Source of the DNA: PALSA-129 sp050014595
GTDB lineage: Bacteria; Acidobacteriota; Terriglobia; Bryobacterales; Bryobacteraceae
DNA: 64,000 bases
NCBI GenBank assembly: GCA_050014595.1
Contig: JBEKDA010000010.1
Location: 55,661 to 119,660 of the forward strand
Direction of reading: 5' to 3'
The notes below the pieces were generated by a model that saw nothing but the letters and a program-made list of their open reading frames with translations, did not search any database and was not told the DNA's origin. The translations under genes were made by a program, and so were the position numbers. Shown here in pieces: positions 32,245-41,266 of the stretch. Within the stretch, counting starts at the first letter, position 1; each line of letters begins with the position of its first letter.

Positions 32245-35200
32245 TTAGAGAACTTTTGTTTCCACTTCCGGGAGCACATCATGGCCACGGGCCATCCACA
32301 CGTACAGCGTGGGAAGCAGGAAAATGCTCATAGCCAGATCGGAGATCAGTCCGCCGACGATCACAATGGCGAACGGCCGCTGTGAGTCGGAGCCGATTTC
32401 GTGGGACAACGCGGCAGGCAGCAGCCCTAGGGTAGCCACCAGCATGGTCATCATGATAGGTCGAAGCCGCAACACCGCCCCCTCGATGGCGGAGTCTACT
32501 ATTGAGGCGCCTCGCGCACGCCACTGATTGATGTATTCGAGCATGATCACCCCGGTCTGCACCGAGACGCCGAATAGCGCGAGAAAGCCCACACCCGAGG
32601 AGACGCTGAAGTTGGTGTGCGTGACCACCAGAGCCAGCAAGCCGCCGATGCGCGCGAGCATCACATTGACCAGAATCAGAATCGCCCATTTGAACGACCG
32701 GAACATCGTGTAAAGAATAATCAGGATCAGCAGAATGGTCAGCGGCACGATGATCAGCAGGCGCTCCTCGGCGTGCTCTTCGCTGGCGTACTCGCCCTCC
32801 CAGTCGATGTGATAGCCGCGCGCCAGTTGGACTTGCGCGTTCACCTTCTTGATCGATTCCTTCACGGCGCCGCCCAGGTCTCTTCCGCGCACGCTGTACT
32901 TCACGGCGATATACCGCTGATTGCCTTCGCGGTAAATTTCGGAAGCGCCATCGCGCGCTTCGATGTTGCAGAGTTGCGCCAGCGAAACCCGCTCGCCGGT
33001 GGGCGACAGCAGGCGAATATTCTCGATGGCTTCCTTTCTGTCACGGTACTGTGGCAGATAGCGCATCACCAGGTCGTAACGCGCTTCCCCCTGCAAGACT
33101 TGAGTCAGTGCGTTGCCGCCTACCGCGGTCTGGATAGCGTCCTGTACATCCGCTACGTTGATCTGGTACCGGGCGGTCTGCAAGCGATCCACCGTGACAT
33201 TGAGATTCGGCTGGCCCAGAACGCGAAAGACACCCAGGTCTTCAATCCCCTTCACCCCGCGCATGATGTTGACGACCTGATCGGCCTTCTCTTCGAGAAC
33301 CGCTAAGTCGTCTCCATAAATCTTGGTGGCAAGCTGCCCCTTGACTCCGCTGACGGCTTCTTCCATGTTGTCGGCAATGGGTTGGGAGAAATTCCAGATC
33401 ACACCCGGAATCTTGGCAAGCTCCCGGTTCATGGCCGCGATCACTTCGTCCTTGTTCTGGTGAAACCCCGGCCGCCACTGTTCCTTGGGCTTCAAGCCGA
33501 CGTAGTACTCGGTGTTGAAAAACCCGGTCGTGTCCGTTCCGTCATCCGGACGGCCAACCTGGCTGGTGCATTCCGTGACTTCGGGAAAGGAGCACAGCAG
33601 AAGTCGCGCCTGATTGGAAAGCCGGATCCCTTCGCTCGGCCCCGTGCTCGGCGCCAGCGTGCCGCGTACCCACAGTGAGCCCTCGTCCAGGTGAGGCAGA
33701 AACTCCGAGCCGATCACGCCGCCAACCGTCAAATAGATCGCCAGCAGAAGGCTGGCGATGCCCCCCGCCACGGTGAGCCCGCGCAGCCGGATGGCCCACC
33801 TGAGGGCGCTGCCGTATCTGCCAGTCAGCCATGTCATCAGCGGGTTGTGCCATTCGCGCGTGCCTTTGGGGAAGAATAGACTGGCGAGCACCGGCGCCAC
33901 CAGCATGGAGAACAGGAGCGCGCCAAGTAGAGCGAAGGCCACCGTCCAGGCCATCGGCTTGAACAGCCGGCCTTCCACGCTCGTCAGCGTGAAGATAGGC
34001 AGGTAGGCGGTGATAATGATGGCGATGGCGTAAAACACCGGGCGCTGCACCTCGTGCGTCGCATCGAAAATCTTCTCTTTCGGCGTTCGCTTGTCGTCCC
34101 CCTTGAGACTGAGGTGACGCACGATGTTCTCCACCATTACCACGGCTCCATCCACCACCATTCCAAAATCCAACGCGCCCAGGGATAGCAGGTTCGCGGG
34201 AATGCCCTTGAGCTTCAAACAGCTCGCGGCGAACAGCAGCGAAAACGGGATGGTCAGTGCGACGATGATTGCGCCGCGGATATTCCCCAAAAACAGCAGG
34301 AGGATAATCACCACCAGGATGATGCCCTCGGTCAGGTTGTGCAGGACTGTCTTGGTCGTATGGTGCACCAACTCGCTGCGGTCGATGAACGGAACGATTT
34401 TCACCCCCGCCGGCAGAATGTGATCGTTCAGTTCCTGTACCTTGGCGTGCAGCCCCCTCAGGGCGGCTTCCGCGTCGGCGCCCTTACGCATGGGCACCCA
34501 CGCGGAAACCACGTCGTCGTTGTCGATGACCGTCCCGTCCTCGCGGCGAATCGCGCGCGCGAACTGGCCGAGACGGATTTTAGGGCCTTGCGAAATGTCC
34601 GCGATATCCCGCACCCGCAGCGGCGTGCCGGTCTTCGCCGCCAGGACCGTGTTTTCGATGTCGTGTACGTTCCTGACCAGCCCAACTTCGCGGACGTTGA
34701 TTTGTTGCAGGCCCGCTTCTAGAAAACTGCCTCCGGCATTCACATTGTTACTGGCGAGCTGTTGCTCTACCTGGGCGAGACTCAGCCCATAGGCGATCAG
34801 CTTGTTGGGATCGACGCGCACTTGATATTCGCGTGTCGGTCCGCCGAAAGTGGCGACATCCACAATGTCCGGGACGGACTTCAGGTTTTTCTCAACCACC
34901 CAGTCTTCGATCGATTTCAGCTCCATTACGTCGTATTGCGGATTCGTGCTGCGGAGCGTAAAGAAGTAGATTTGGCCGACCGGGCTCCAATCGGTTCCCA
35001 TCTGTGGCGACACCCCCGGCGGCAAAGTGACTTGCCCAAGTCGTTCGAGAACTCTCTCGCGGTTCCAGCCGTTGTCTGTATCGTCATCGAATATCAGCTT
35101 CAGGTCGGAAAGCCCAAAAATGGAGAACGAGCGCAGATGGGCCACTCCCGAAATGCCGTTCATCACGATTTCAAGCGGTATGGTGACCTGTTGCTCGATT

Positions 35201-35379
35201 TGCTCCGCGGAGATCCCCGGCCACTGCGTGATGATCTCGACATAATTGTTCGCCACGTCGGGATACGCTTCGACGGGAAGCTGGTGAAACGAGACCGCGC
35301 CCCCGGCAAATAGGAGGAGTGCGATCGCTAAGACCAGAAAACGATTGTTGAGGGCGAAATCGACGAGCCTGCGAATCAT
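32245..35379 (-). CDS. CusA/CzcA-family heavy-metal RND efflux transporter
   Basis: A 1044-aa RND permease of the heavy-metal branch: it starts MIRRLVDFALNNRFLVLAIA, has AYPDVANNYVEI in the first periplasmic loop, and carries ALDFGMVVDGAVVMVENI in TM4, the D-x5-D arrangement typical of CzcA/CusA. It exports divalent or monovalent metal ions together with the adaptor and outer-membrane protein encoded upstream. Its start directly abuts the adaptor stop (35379/35380). The metal cannot be read from the sequence. Confidence 0.93.
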   Translation of the reverse strand: MIRRLVDFALNNRFLVLAIALLLFAGGAVSFHQLPVEAYPDVANNYVEIITQWPGISAEQIEQQVTIPLEIVMNGISGVAHLRSFSIFGLSDLKLIFDDDTDNGWNRERVLERLGQVTLPPGVSPQMGTDWSPVGQIYFFTLRSTNPQYDVMELKSIEDWVVEKNLKSVPDIVDVATFGGPTREYQVRVDPNKLIAYGLSLAQVEQQLASNNVNAGGSFLEAGLQQINVREVGLVRNVHDIENTVLAAKTGTPLRVRDIADISQGPKIRLGQFARAIRREDGTVIDNDDVVSAWVPMRKGADAEAALRGLHAKVQELNDHILPAGVKIVPFIDRSELVHHTTKTVLHNLTEGIILVVIILLLFLGNIRGAIIVALTIPFSLLFAASCLKLKGIPANLLSLGALDFGMVVDGAVVMVENIVRHLSLKGDDKRTPKEKIFDATHEVQRPVFYAIAIIITAYLPIFTLTSVEGRLFKPMAWTVAFALLGALLFSMLVAPVLASLFFPKGTREWHNPLMTWLTGRYGSALRWAIRLRGLTVAGGIASLLLAIYLTVGGVIGSEFLPHLDEGSLWVRGTLAPSTGPSEGIRLSNQARLLLCSFPEVTECTSQVGRPDDGTDTTGFFNTEYYVGLKPKEQWRPGFHQNKDEVIAAMNRELAKIPGVIWNFSQPIADNMEEAVSGVKGQLATKIYGDDLAVLEEKADQVVNIMRGVKGIEDLGVFRVLGQPNLNVTVDRLQTARYQINVADVQDAIQTAVGGNALTQVLQGEARYDLVMRYLPQYRDRKEAIENIRLLSPTGERVSLAQLCNIEARDGASEIYREGNQRYIAVKYSVRGRDLGGAVKESIKKVNAQVQLARGYHIDWEGEYASEEHAEERLLIIVPLTILLILIILYTMFRSFKWAILILVNVMLARIGGLLALVVTHTNFSVSSGVGFLALFGVSVQTGVIMLEYINQWRARGASIVDSAIEGAVLRLRPIMMTMLVATLGLLPAALSHEIGSDSQRPFAIVIVGGLISDLAMSIFLLPTLYVWMARGHDVLPEVETKVL

Positions 35380-36525
35380 CTATTGCTCCACCGTGTTTTG
35401 CAGGACCAGAGCATTGGCAACCACCTGCGCGCCCGGCTTGATGCCCGAAACCACCTCCTGCAGATTCCCGGGTAGCATGTTCCCGCCGGCCACTTCGATG
35501 CGCCGGAATCTGCCGTTGCTCAACGGCGTATAGACCCAGTCGCGGTCGTGCAAGTGTACGATCGCCGCGGCCGGCACGGTCGCGTGTTTCTCCCTTGTCT
35601 CGCCGTGGAAGGTCGCGGTAACGAACATCCCGAAACGCATGAGGCCGGGGTTCTCGACCTCCAGCCGTATCTTGGCGGTGTGAAGGTTGGGGTCCATAAT
35701 CTGACCGATGTTGCCGATCCGCCCTCGCAGCGTCCGCTTCGGATAGGCGTTCAGATGGATGTCCGCGTATTCGTCCAGATGGACTTGCGCCAGGCCGTTT
35801 TCGTACACATCGCAGACAATCCAGACGTGCGAGACGTCGGAGAGGGTAAAGGGGTTCGGCGCCGTCAAGGCCTGTACCCCCGACGCGTTGGTGATTTGCT
35901 GGTCGGTAATCACTCCCGAAACCGGCGCGTTCACTTCCACGATTCCGGTCGGGTGATCTGGATCGGACCCCAGCAAACGCAAGTGTTCGGTAGTGGTTTC
36001 CAGATCGACCTTGGCGTTATCCTCGGCGTTTTGCGCGACTTCGAGGGCGCTTTTGGGAATGGCCCCACCGTCCAACAGGAGTTTGGCGCGATTCAATTGG
36101 AGCTGGGCCAATTGTTCGTTTTTGACGGCCTTCTGATAATCCGAAAACGCACTCGCAATGTCGTTGCTCCTGACTTTAAACAGAAGTTGCCCCTTCTTTA
36201 CTTCGTCTCCCAGCCGCGCATCAATTTCCACCACGCGACCCGAGGCGAGCGATGGCACCGGCACCTGCCGCGACACGTCCGGACTCACCACGCCAGTCAC
36301 ATTCAATTCCGGCGAGGCAAGGTACTCGCCGGCCGTCGCCAGTGGAAATTGCTCCGGATGGTCCACCTTGAAGTTGCTGGCATCCATGTCCGGTTCCACT
36401 GTCGCCGGGCGCGGCCCGGTATCGGCGTCCTGTGCCGATGCGGCGGTGACCTGCTTTCCGCACGCAGCGGTGAAGAGAACTGCGCACAAACACAAACTTG
36501 CTTCGAGAAGATATGAGCGATTCAT
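35380..36525 (-). CDS. CzcB/CusB-type periplasmic adaptor lipoprotein
   Basis: A 381-aa adaptor with a lipobox at FTAACGKQ. It contains a split lipoyl domain (PSLASGRVVEIDARLGDEVK; VNAPVSGVITDQQI), an alpha-hairpin (KVRSNDIASAFSDYQKAVKN onward), and beta-barrel domains (VWIVCDVYENGLAQVHLDEY). It bridges the RND transporter and outer-membrane channel. ATGA overlap with the TolC-like gene upstream confirms one operon. No His-rich metal-binding segment is visible at the N-terminus. Confidence 0.92.
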   Translation of the reverse strand: MNRSYLLEASLCLCAVLFTAACGKQVTAASAQDADTGPRPATVEPDMDASNFKVDHPEQFPLATAGEYLASPELNVTGVVSPDVSRQVPVPSLASGRVVEIDARLGDEVKKGQLLFKVRSNDIASAFSDYQKAVKNEQLAQLQLNRAKLLLDGGAIPKSALEVAQNAEDNAKVDLETTTEHLRLLGSDPDHPTGIVEVNAPVSGVITDQQITNASGVQALTAPNPFTLSDVSHVWIVCDVYENGLAQVHLDEYADIHLNAYPKRTLRGRIGNIGQIMDPNLHTAKIRLEVENPGLMRFGMFVTATFHGETREKHATVPAAAIVHLHDRDWVYTPLSNGRFRRIEVAGGNMLPGNLQEVVSGIKPGAQVVANALVLQNTVEQ

Positions 36526-37835
36526 TGAATTGCCTCCCGGCCCACCGCCATGTTCATTTGGGCCGCTGCGGTCAGGTAAGAACCAATCAGATTCAGATAG
36601 GCGAGGCGCGTATCGCGATAAGCCTTCTCCGCATCCAGGTAATCCAGCAATGAGGCGCCGCCGTTCTGGTAGGAGAAGGATTCTCTGTTACGGGTATCCT
36701 CGGCCAGCTTCAGGTACTTGTCCCGATACGGCCGCAACAGGTTCAAAGCGCTGACCAGCGTCACGTAGGCCGAATCTACATCGCTGAATACCTGCGCTTC
36801 GGTGGCATCCCGCACGCGTTCGTTGCGGCCGATATCAATCTGCGTTCTCGCCTTCTCGCCCTGATTCCGGTCGAAGATTCGCAGGGGAATCGACACGCTG
36901 ATGCCGAAGTAGGCGGGAATCGGCGGATTGCGCGCAATATCCAGGCTGAACGTGGGGTCGGTCGAACCGTTGGCGACGGCCAGTTGATGATTGGTTTTGG
37001 CCAGCTCCACCGATTGCATGGCCGCCTTCAAGTCCGGCCGCGCTGCCAGTGCGATGTTTCGGAACTCCTCCAAAGGCATCAGTTGGTCGATGAAATCAAA
37101 GGGCCCCGCGACGTCGAACTGCTCGATCGGCGTCCGATCGTTCAGCAGGGTCAGAACCTGGATCTTGGCGGTGCGCAGATTCACCATGGCCGTTTCGAGG
37201 TCGGACTCGAACTGGACGCGCTGCAATTCCAGGCGATCGAGGTCCACCTGGGCCAGGTCGCCCAGCCGAAGGCGATTGCGGTTGACCGTCAGCTCCCGGT
37301 CCCAATAGTCCAGGTTCACCTGGGCATTCTGCCGGACCGATTTCGCCTGCAGCGCTTGCACAAAGGCATTTCGCAAATTGAAAAGAAGCGCGCGCTCCTG
37401 ATCCGAGTAGGTCGAGGCGGCGATGTCGGTGGACTTCTTCGCGACTTCCAGGCGCAGCTCGCGCTGGTGATTGCGCTCGTGCAGATAGCTGACCGACGCG
37501 TACGGCAGCGCATTGGCAAAGGGCCTGTAAACGGAATTTCCCGGGGCGGAGGAAGGAATGGTGGTCAGAGGATTGATCTGATCGAGCGTTCCCGTCCAGG
37601 ACGGGTTGGGGCGAAGATAGGCGGTGATTTCAGCGGCCCGGGACTCGTTGATGTTGCTCTGTGCCGCCTTTAACGTCGGATTCGCGGCCTCGAATTTATC
37701 CTTGATCTGCTGCCAGGTAAAGGGCGTCTGGGCTAGGGCTGCTGCCGGCAGGAATGCAACCAGAACTGCACCACGGGTTCGCCGCAGCAGATGCCGGGCA
37801 GGATTTCCGCCGGCGGTTGTCGGTGATGTCTTCAT
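36522..37835 (-). CDS. CzcC/TolC-family outer-membrane efflux protein
   Basis: A 437-aa TolC-like protein: signal sequence (about 1-37, ending AAALAQ), then the paired helical repeats of the outer-membrane efflux fold (ANPTLKAAQSNINESRAAEI; ALAARPDLKAAMQSVELAKT; YQNGGASLLDYLDAEKAYRD). It gives the metal RND pump its outer-membrane exit. First gene of the czcCBA-like operon. ATG at 37835 is preferred over a GTG at 37868 because the longer form adds a second, weaker signal-like stretch; the choice is not certain. Confidence 0.9.
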   Translation of the reverse strand: MKTSPTTAGGNPARHLLRRTRGAVLVAFLPAAALAQTPFTWQQIKDKFEAANPTLKAAQSNINESRAAEITAYLRPNPSWTGTLDQINPLTTIPSSAPGNSVYRPFANALPYASVSYLHERNHQRELRLEVAKKSTDIAASTYSDQERALLFNLRNAFVQALQAKSVRQNAQVNLDYWDRELTVNRNRLRLGDLAQVDLDRLELQRVQFESDLETAMVNLRTAKIQVLTLLNDRTPIEQFDVAGPFDFIDQLMPLEEFRNIALAARPDLKAAMQSVELAKTNHQLAVANGSTDPTFSLDIARNPPIPAYFGISVSIPLRIFDRNQGEKARTQIDIGRNERVRDATEAQVFSDVDSAYVTLVSALNLLRPYRDKYLKLAEDTRNRESFSYQNGGASLLDYLDAEKAYRDTRLAYLNLIGSYLTAAAQMNMAVGREAIQ

Positions 37836-38056
37836 AGAAATGCAGGCAACGGCAAGAGAGCGGAGCACGAGGCCCCTAGTCTGTTCTTATCGCGGTCCGG
37901 CCAGAGACGCCACTCATCTTCCGTTCAATTCCGCCCGTCTTTCGATAATCGTTCGACTGGAATTTGCCGGCTGCCGATCTTTAGTTCAGACGATCAGTCT
38001 TTGAGACAAGAGACCGCATCTTTTGGCTGAAGGTCTTGGCAGAGTTACCGTTTCGC

Positions 38057-38062
38057 CATAAT
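38057..38062 (+). promoter_or_regulatory. Possible -10 (CATAAT) of the LuxR-type response regulator
   Basis: CATAAT preceded by TTGGCA (38036-38041) at a 15-nt spacing, 39 nt before the GTG start. The 37836-38101 gap also holds the promoter region of the metal efflux operon on the other strand; no other clear element is seen. Confidence 0.35.
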
Positions 38063-38101
38063 CTGAATGCAACGCGAAAAGCTCAGGCTGGAGGAGGCTG
38101 C

Positions 38102-38887
38102 GTGAACGAGCAAACCCAGGAGAACCGGATACGGCTGCTCTTGCTGGACGATCAAGCCCTGTTTCGATCAAGCCTGGCTCGTCTTCTGGCGTCGGAGCCT
38201 GGTCTTGAAGTCGTGGCGGAGTGTGGCAGTTCCGCCGAGGCGGTCGAGATCCTGGGTGCTTCACCAGTAGATGTCGTTCTGTCGGATTTCGAACACGCCG
38301 CGGACGGCGCAGACGGGTTCATGTCCACGGTTCGCCGCAATGGTTACCAGGGCCAGTTCTTGATCGTCTCGGAAGCCGCTGACGCCAGGAATTCGGCCTT
38401 CGCCATCAAGCTCGGGGCCGCCGGCATTTTTCTGAAGTCCGAGGCTCCTGCTCGCCTCGTTCAGGCCATCAGGCTTGTGGCGAACGGCGCGGTCTGGCTC
38501 GATCAGAGGATCATTCGGGCTTTGGCCGATCAGTCAGTCGATCGGTTGCCGCAACAGCGGCAAGAGACATGCGCGAATGGCCTGACTGATCGGGAGCAAA
38601 GAGTGCTCCTGGGCATCCTCGGAGGCCTTACGAATAAGAAGATCGGGGAAAATCTCGGCCTTTCGGAAAGTTCCGTCAAGGCGTCGGTGCAGCAGTTGTT
38701 TTACAGGACCGGTGTGCGCACACGGAGTCAGCTTGTCCGGGCGGCTCTCGAAGGCTCGCTGGGGAGTGCCGGAGAGCTGACCAGACGAACCCGGAATCGT
38801 GCCATCGCCGCGGCTCCTTCGAATCCCGGAAAGCCGCGTCCTCCGGCCCCGCGCAAACTCTCGGCGCTCCGCCAACCGAATGGTTAA
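38102..38887 (+). CDS. NarL/LuxR-family response regulator
   Basis: A 261-aa protein: receiver (about 8-130) with DDQ near the start and the phospho-acceptor Asp in VVLSDFEHAADG, then a LuxR-type HTH (about 160-215) with GLTDREQRVLLGILGGLTNK and SESSVKASVQQLFYRTGVRT, and a basic Pro-rich tail. The GTG at 38102 has a strong GGAGGAGG Shine-Dalgarno. It is divergent from the czcCBA-like operon and converges on a gene with a near-identical HTH; no classical histidine kinase is beside it. Confidence 0.9.
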   Translation: MNEQTQENRIRLLLLDDQALFRSSLARLLASEPGLEVVAECGSSAEAVEILGASPVDVVLSDFEHAADGADGFMSTVRRNGYQGQFLIVSEAADARNSAFAIKLGAAGIFLKSEAPARLVQAIRLVANGAVWLDQRIIRALADQSVDRLPQQRQETCANGLTDREQRVLLGILGGLTNKKIGENLGLSESSVKASVQQLFYRTGVRTRSQLVRAALEGSLGSAGELTRRTRNRAIAAAPSNPGKPRPPAPRKLSALRQPNG

Positions 38888-38915
38888 TCTTCTGAGTGAC
38901 GGTGGGCTCCGGAAT

Positions 38916-39842
38916 TTATAGTGCGGTTCGATACTGTTCGAGCGCCACCCGCACGAGTTGACTGCGAGTCCGTACGCCGGTTTTGGCGAATAGTTGCTGA
39001 ATCGTGTTTTTGACGGCGCTTTCCGAAATCTCCATTCGGCCTGCAATTTCCTTGTTGGCCAAGCCCTGCACCAACAAGCGCAGAACCTCCGTCTCTCTAC
39101 TGTTCAATGCGGCTGGTTCTCTTTGCTCCGGGAAATTCAAGCTCGAAGGGCCCGCCACGCCCCCCGGCATGCCCGGCGCGTCCTCTTCGCTGACGTCCGC
39201 AATGATTGCGGCAACCTTGGGTGTCCGCCCCTCCTTGTATGTGGAAAACCAGACGTCGGCGGTGAACGTTTGACCGTTGCCTCGGTGACCCCGGCATTGC
39301 ATGGATGCCCGGAATTGCGGGGCTTCTTCCCACCGCAGCGCATGGTGCAGTTCCGGAAGGAACGCCGCGATCGGATTGCCAATCAAGTGGCCGTCTCGCG
39401 GCGCCATCAATTCAACGGCGGCCCGGTTGGCCAGTTCGATGAAGCCCCGCTCATCCACGGTCACGATGGCTGCCGGACTGGTCTCCACCAGCGCCTTCAA
39501 CCTCGCTTGGGACTCCAGGCTCATGCGCCGGTTTCGGACCAATTCCCCGACAAACAGCCCACATCCGGCAAGCGCCAGAGTCTCGAAGGTCAGACGAACG
39601 AACGACGGCTCCAGCGAGCTAAACACCTCGGCCAGTACCGCGCAGCCGACGCCTAGTAATGCGACCAGCCATCGGGGCAGGAACGCCGCCGCAAACATGA
39701 TGGGAAACAGGTAGAGAAAGCCCAGTGATACGTATGGCTTTGTCCACCAGTCGACTACGGCGATCACCAAAATGATTGTGCCGCTGATCGTCAGGACCGG
39801 AATTCGGTTCCGATCCTGCCACAAGCGTTCAATAGGTAGCAT
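38916..39842 (-). CDS. Membrane-embedded PAS-LuxR transcription regulator
   Basis: A 308-aa protein: three to four N-terminal TM helices (about 15-100; ISGTIILVIAVVDWW, LGFLYLFPIMFAAAFLPRW), a PAS domain (about 115-225; ALVETSPAAIVTVDERGFIE), and a C-terminal LuxR-type HTH (about 245-305; LNSRETEVLRLLVQGLANKE, SESAVKNTIQQLFAKTGVRT). It has no kinase domain, so a signal read by the membrane or PAS part would act directly on DNA binding. Its HTH is very close to that of the convergent response regulator, 28 nt away. Two copies of AATCAAAAGATT lie upstream of its start. Confidence 0.85.
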   Translation of the reverse strand: MLPIERLWQDRNRIPVLTISGTIILVIAVVDWWTKPYVSLGFLYLFPIMFAAAFLPRWLVALLGVGCAVLAEVFSSLEPSFVRLTFETLALAGCGLFVGELVRNRRMSLESQARLKALVETSPAAIVTVDERGFIELANRAAVELMAPRDGHLIGNPIAAFLPELHHALRWEEAPQFRASMQCRGHRGNGQTFTADVWFSTYKEGRTPKVAAIIADVSEEDAPGMPGGVAGPSSLNFPEQREPAALNSRETEVLRLLVQGLANKEIAGRMEISESAVKNTIQQLFAKTGVRTRSQLVRVALEQYRTAL

Positions 39843-39890
39843 GATCTTTGGAGTACCTCATTGTCCCGCACTTCTGCGCCTATCGGGATG

Positions 39891-39994
39891 AATCAAAAGA
39901 TTGACTCCAAGATTCCATTCGCAAGCCGGCAGTCCATTTGAATCAGCCCGCTGTATAAGATGAAGGGGATTTGCGTCCGCCCAATCAAAAGATT
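39891..39994. repeat. Two copies of the inverted repeat AATCAAAAGATT
   Basis: AATC-AAAA-GATT occurs at 39891-39902 and 39983-39994, 92 bp apart, upstream of the membrane PAS-LuxR gene (start 39842). The size and symmetry fit a binding site for a small dimeric regulator. The rest of the 39843-40138 gap is less GC-rich than the flanks and contains only a hairpin at 40097. Confidence 0.5.
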
Positions 39995-40096
39995 AGCCGC
40001 GCGATTGCGCCCTCAATTCGCTGGACCTTCGGCCGCGCCATGGACAGGTCCACCGTCAGGTGCCGATCCTTGCGCCCGCGAAATGCATCGACCATG

Positions 40097-40118
40097 ATGA
40101 GGCCTTGAGTGGCCTCAT
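40097..40118 (-). terminator. Hairpin after the HPPD gene
   Basis: ATGAGGCC-TTGAGT-GGCCTCAT, a perfect 8-bp stem with a 6-nt loop, 21 nt after the HPPD stop codon on the minus strand. No T-run follows, so intrinsic termination is uncertain. Confidence 0.4.
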
Positions 40119-40138
40119 AAATGGCCATCCGGGAGTGC

Positions 40139-41266
40139 CTACAAATTCCCCCGCAACTCCTGTTCTCTCTCGATGGCTTCAAACAGGGCTTTGAAATTGC
40201 CCTTGCCGAAACTCCGGCTGCCTTTGCGCTGGATCACTTCGTAAAACAGCGTGGGGCGGTCTTCCACCGGGCGCGTGAAGATCTGCAGCATGTAGCCCTC
40301 GTCGTCGCGGTCCACCAGAATGCCGAGTTCGCGCAGCGCCTCGATCGGCTCGTCGATCGGGCCGATGCGCGCTAACAGGTCGTCGTAGTACGCGCCCGGC
40401 ACCCGCAGGAACTGCACTCCCTGGCGCTGCAGCGTGCTCACCGTCTCGATGATGTTGCCGGTCGCCATGGCGATGTGCTGCACCCCGGGGCCGCGGTGGA
40501 ACTGCAGGTATTCTTCGATCTGCGACTTGCGTTTTCCCTCGGCCGGCTCGTTGATGGGGAACTTCACGCGTTGGTTGCCATTCGACATCACCTTGGACAT
40601 CAGCGCCGAGTATTCGGTGGAGATGTCCTTGTCGTCGAAATGCTTGAACATGCGGAAGCCCATGACGTCGCGGTAGAAATCGACCCAGCCGTTCATTTCA
40701 CCCCAGCCCACGTTTCCCACCATGTGGTCGATATGCAGCAATCCGGCGGGGCGCGCGACGGGATCCTCCTCGGGCGCCGCTTCGAAACCCGGCAGGAAGG
40801 CCCCGTTGTACTGGCGGCGCTCGACGAACGTGTGGATGGTGTCGCCGTAGATGCCGATAGAGGCGACCCGCGCTTCTCCGTGCGCGTCACGCAAGGTCTC
40901 GGGCTCGCGCACGCTGCGCGCGCCGCGCGTGGTGGTGGCCCGCCAGGCGGCCTCCGCATCGTCCACCCACAGGGCGATATCGCGGACGCCGTCGCCGTGC
41001 AGTCTGATGTGATCGGCAATCGAATGCTCGGGCGTGAGCGGAGTGGTGAAGACCAGGCGGATCTTGCCTTGCACTAAGACGTAAGAAGCGCATTCCCGCG
41101 TGCCGGTCTCCGGGCCGCGATAGGCAGCCAGGCGAAAGCCGAACGCGGCGCGATAGAAGTACGCCGCCTGGCGCGCGTTCCCCACGTAGAATTCGACGTA
41201 ATCCGTGCCGTTGAGCGGAAGGAAATCCTTCTCAACCGGCGCCGGGTGCTCCCATGCTCGCGGCAT
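40139..41266 (-). CDS. hppD: 4-hydroxyphenylpyruvate dioxygenase
   Basis: A 375-aa Fe(II) enzyme converting 4-hydroxyphenylpyruvate to homogentisate. Two vicinal-oxygen-chelate domains are seen; iron ligands are in LLHIDHMVGNVGWGEMNGW, PGVQHIAMATGNI and RPTLFYEVIQR. The C-terminal helix with GSRSFGKGNFKALFEAIERE is the usual gate. The ATG at 41266 has CAGGAGGAG upstream. It overlaps the 3' end of the HisC-like gene by 35 nt, so the two are coupled; the pair forms the top of the homogentisate pathway. Confidence 0.93.
   Translation of the reverse strand: MPRAWEHPAPVEKDFLPLNGTDYVEFYVGNARQAAYFYRAAFGFRLAAYRGPETGTRECASYVLVQGKIRLVFTTPLTPEHSIADHIRLHGDGVRDIALWVDDAEAAWRATTTRGARSVREPETLRDAHGEARVASIGIYGDTIHTFVERRQYNGAFLPGFEAAPEEDPVARPAGLLHIDHMVGNVGWGEMNGWVDFYRDVMGFRMFKHFDDKDISTEYSALMSKVMSNGNQRVKFPINEPAEGKRKSQIEEYLQFHRGPGVQHIAMATGNIIETVSTLQRQGVQFLRVPGAYYDDLLARIGPIDEPIEALRELGILVDRDDEGYMLQIFTRPVEDRPTLFYEVIQRKGSRSFGKGNFKALFEAIEREQELRGNL

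Noticed and set aside
39985..40182. A 65-codon minus-strand frame after hppD
   Set aside because: It overlaps the end of hppD, includes the hairpin at 40097 and has no recognisable pattern; a weak possibility only.
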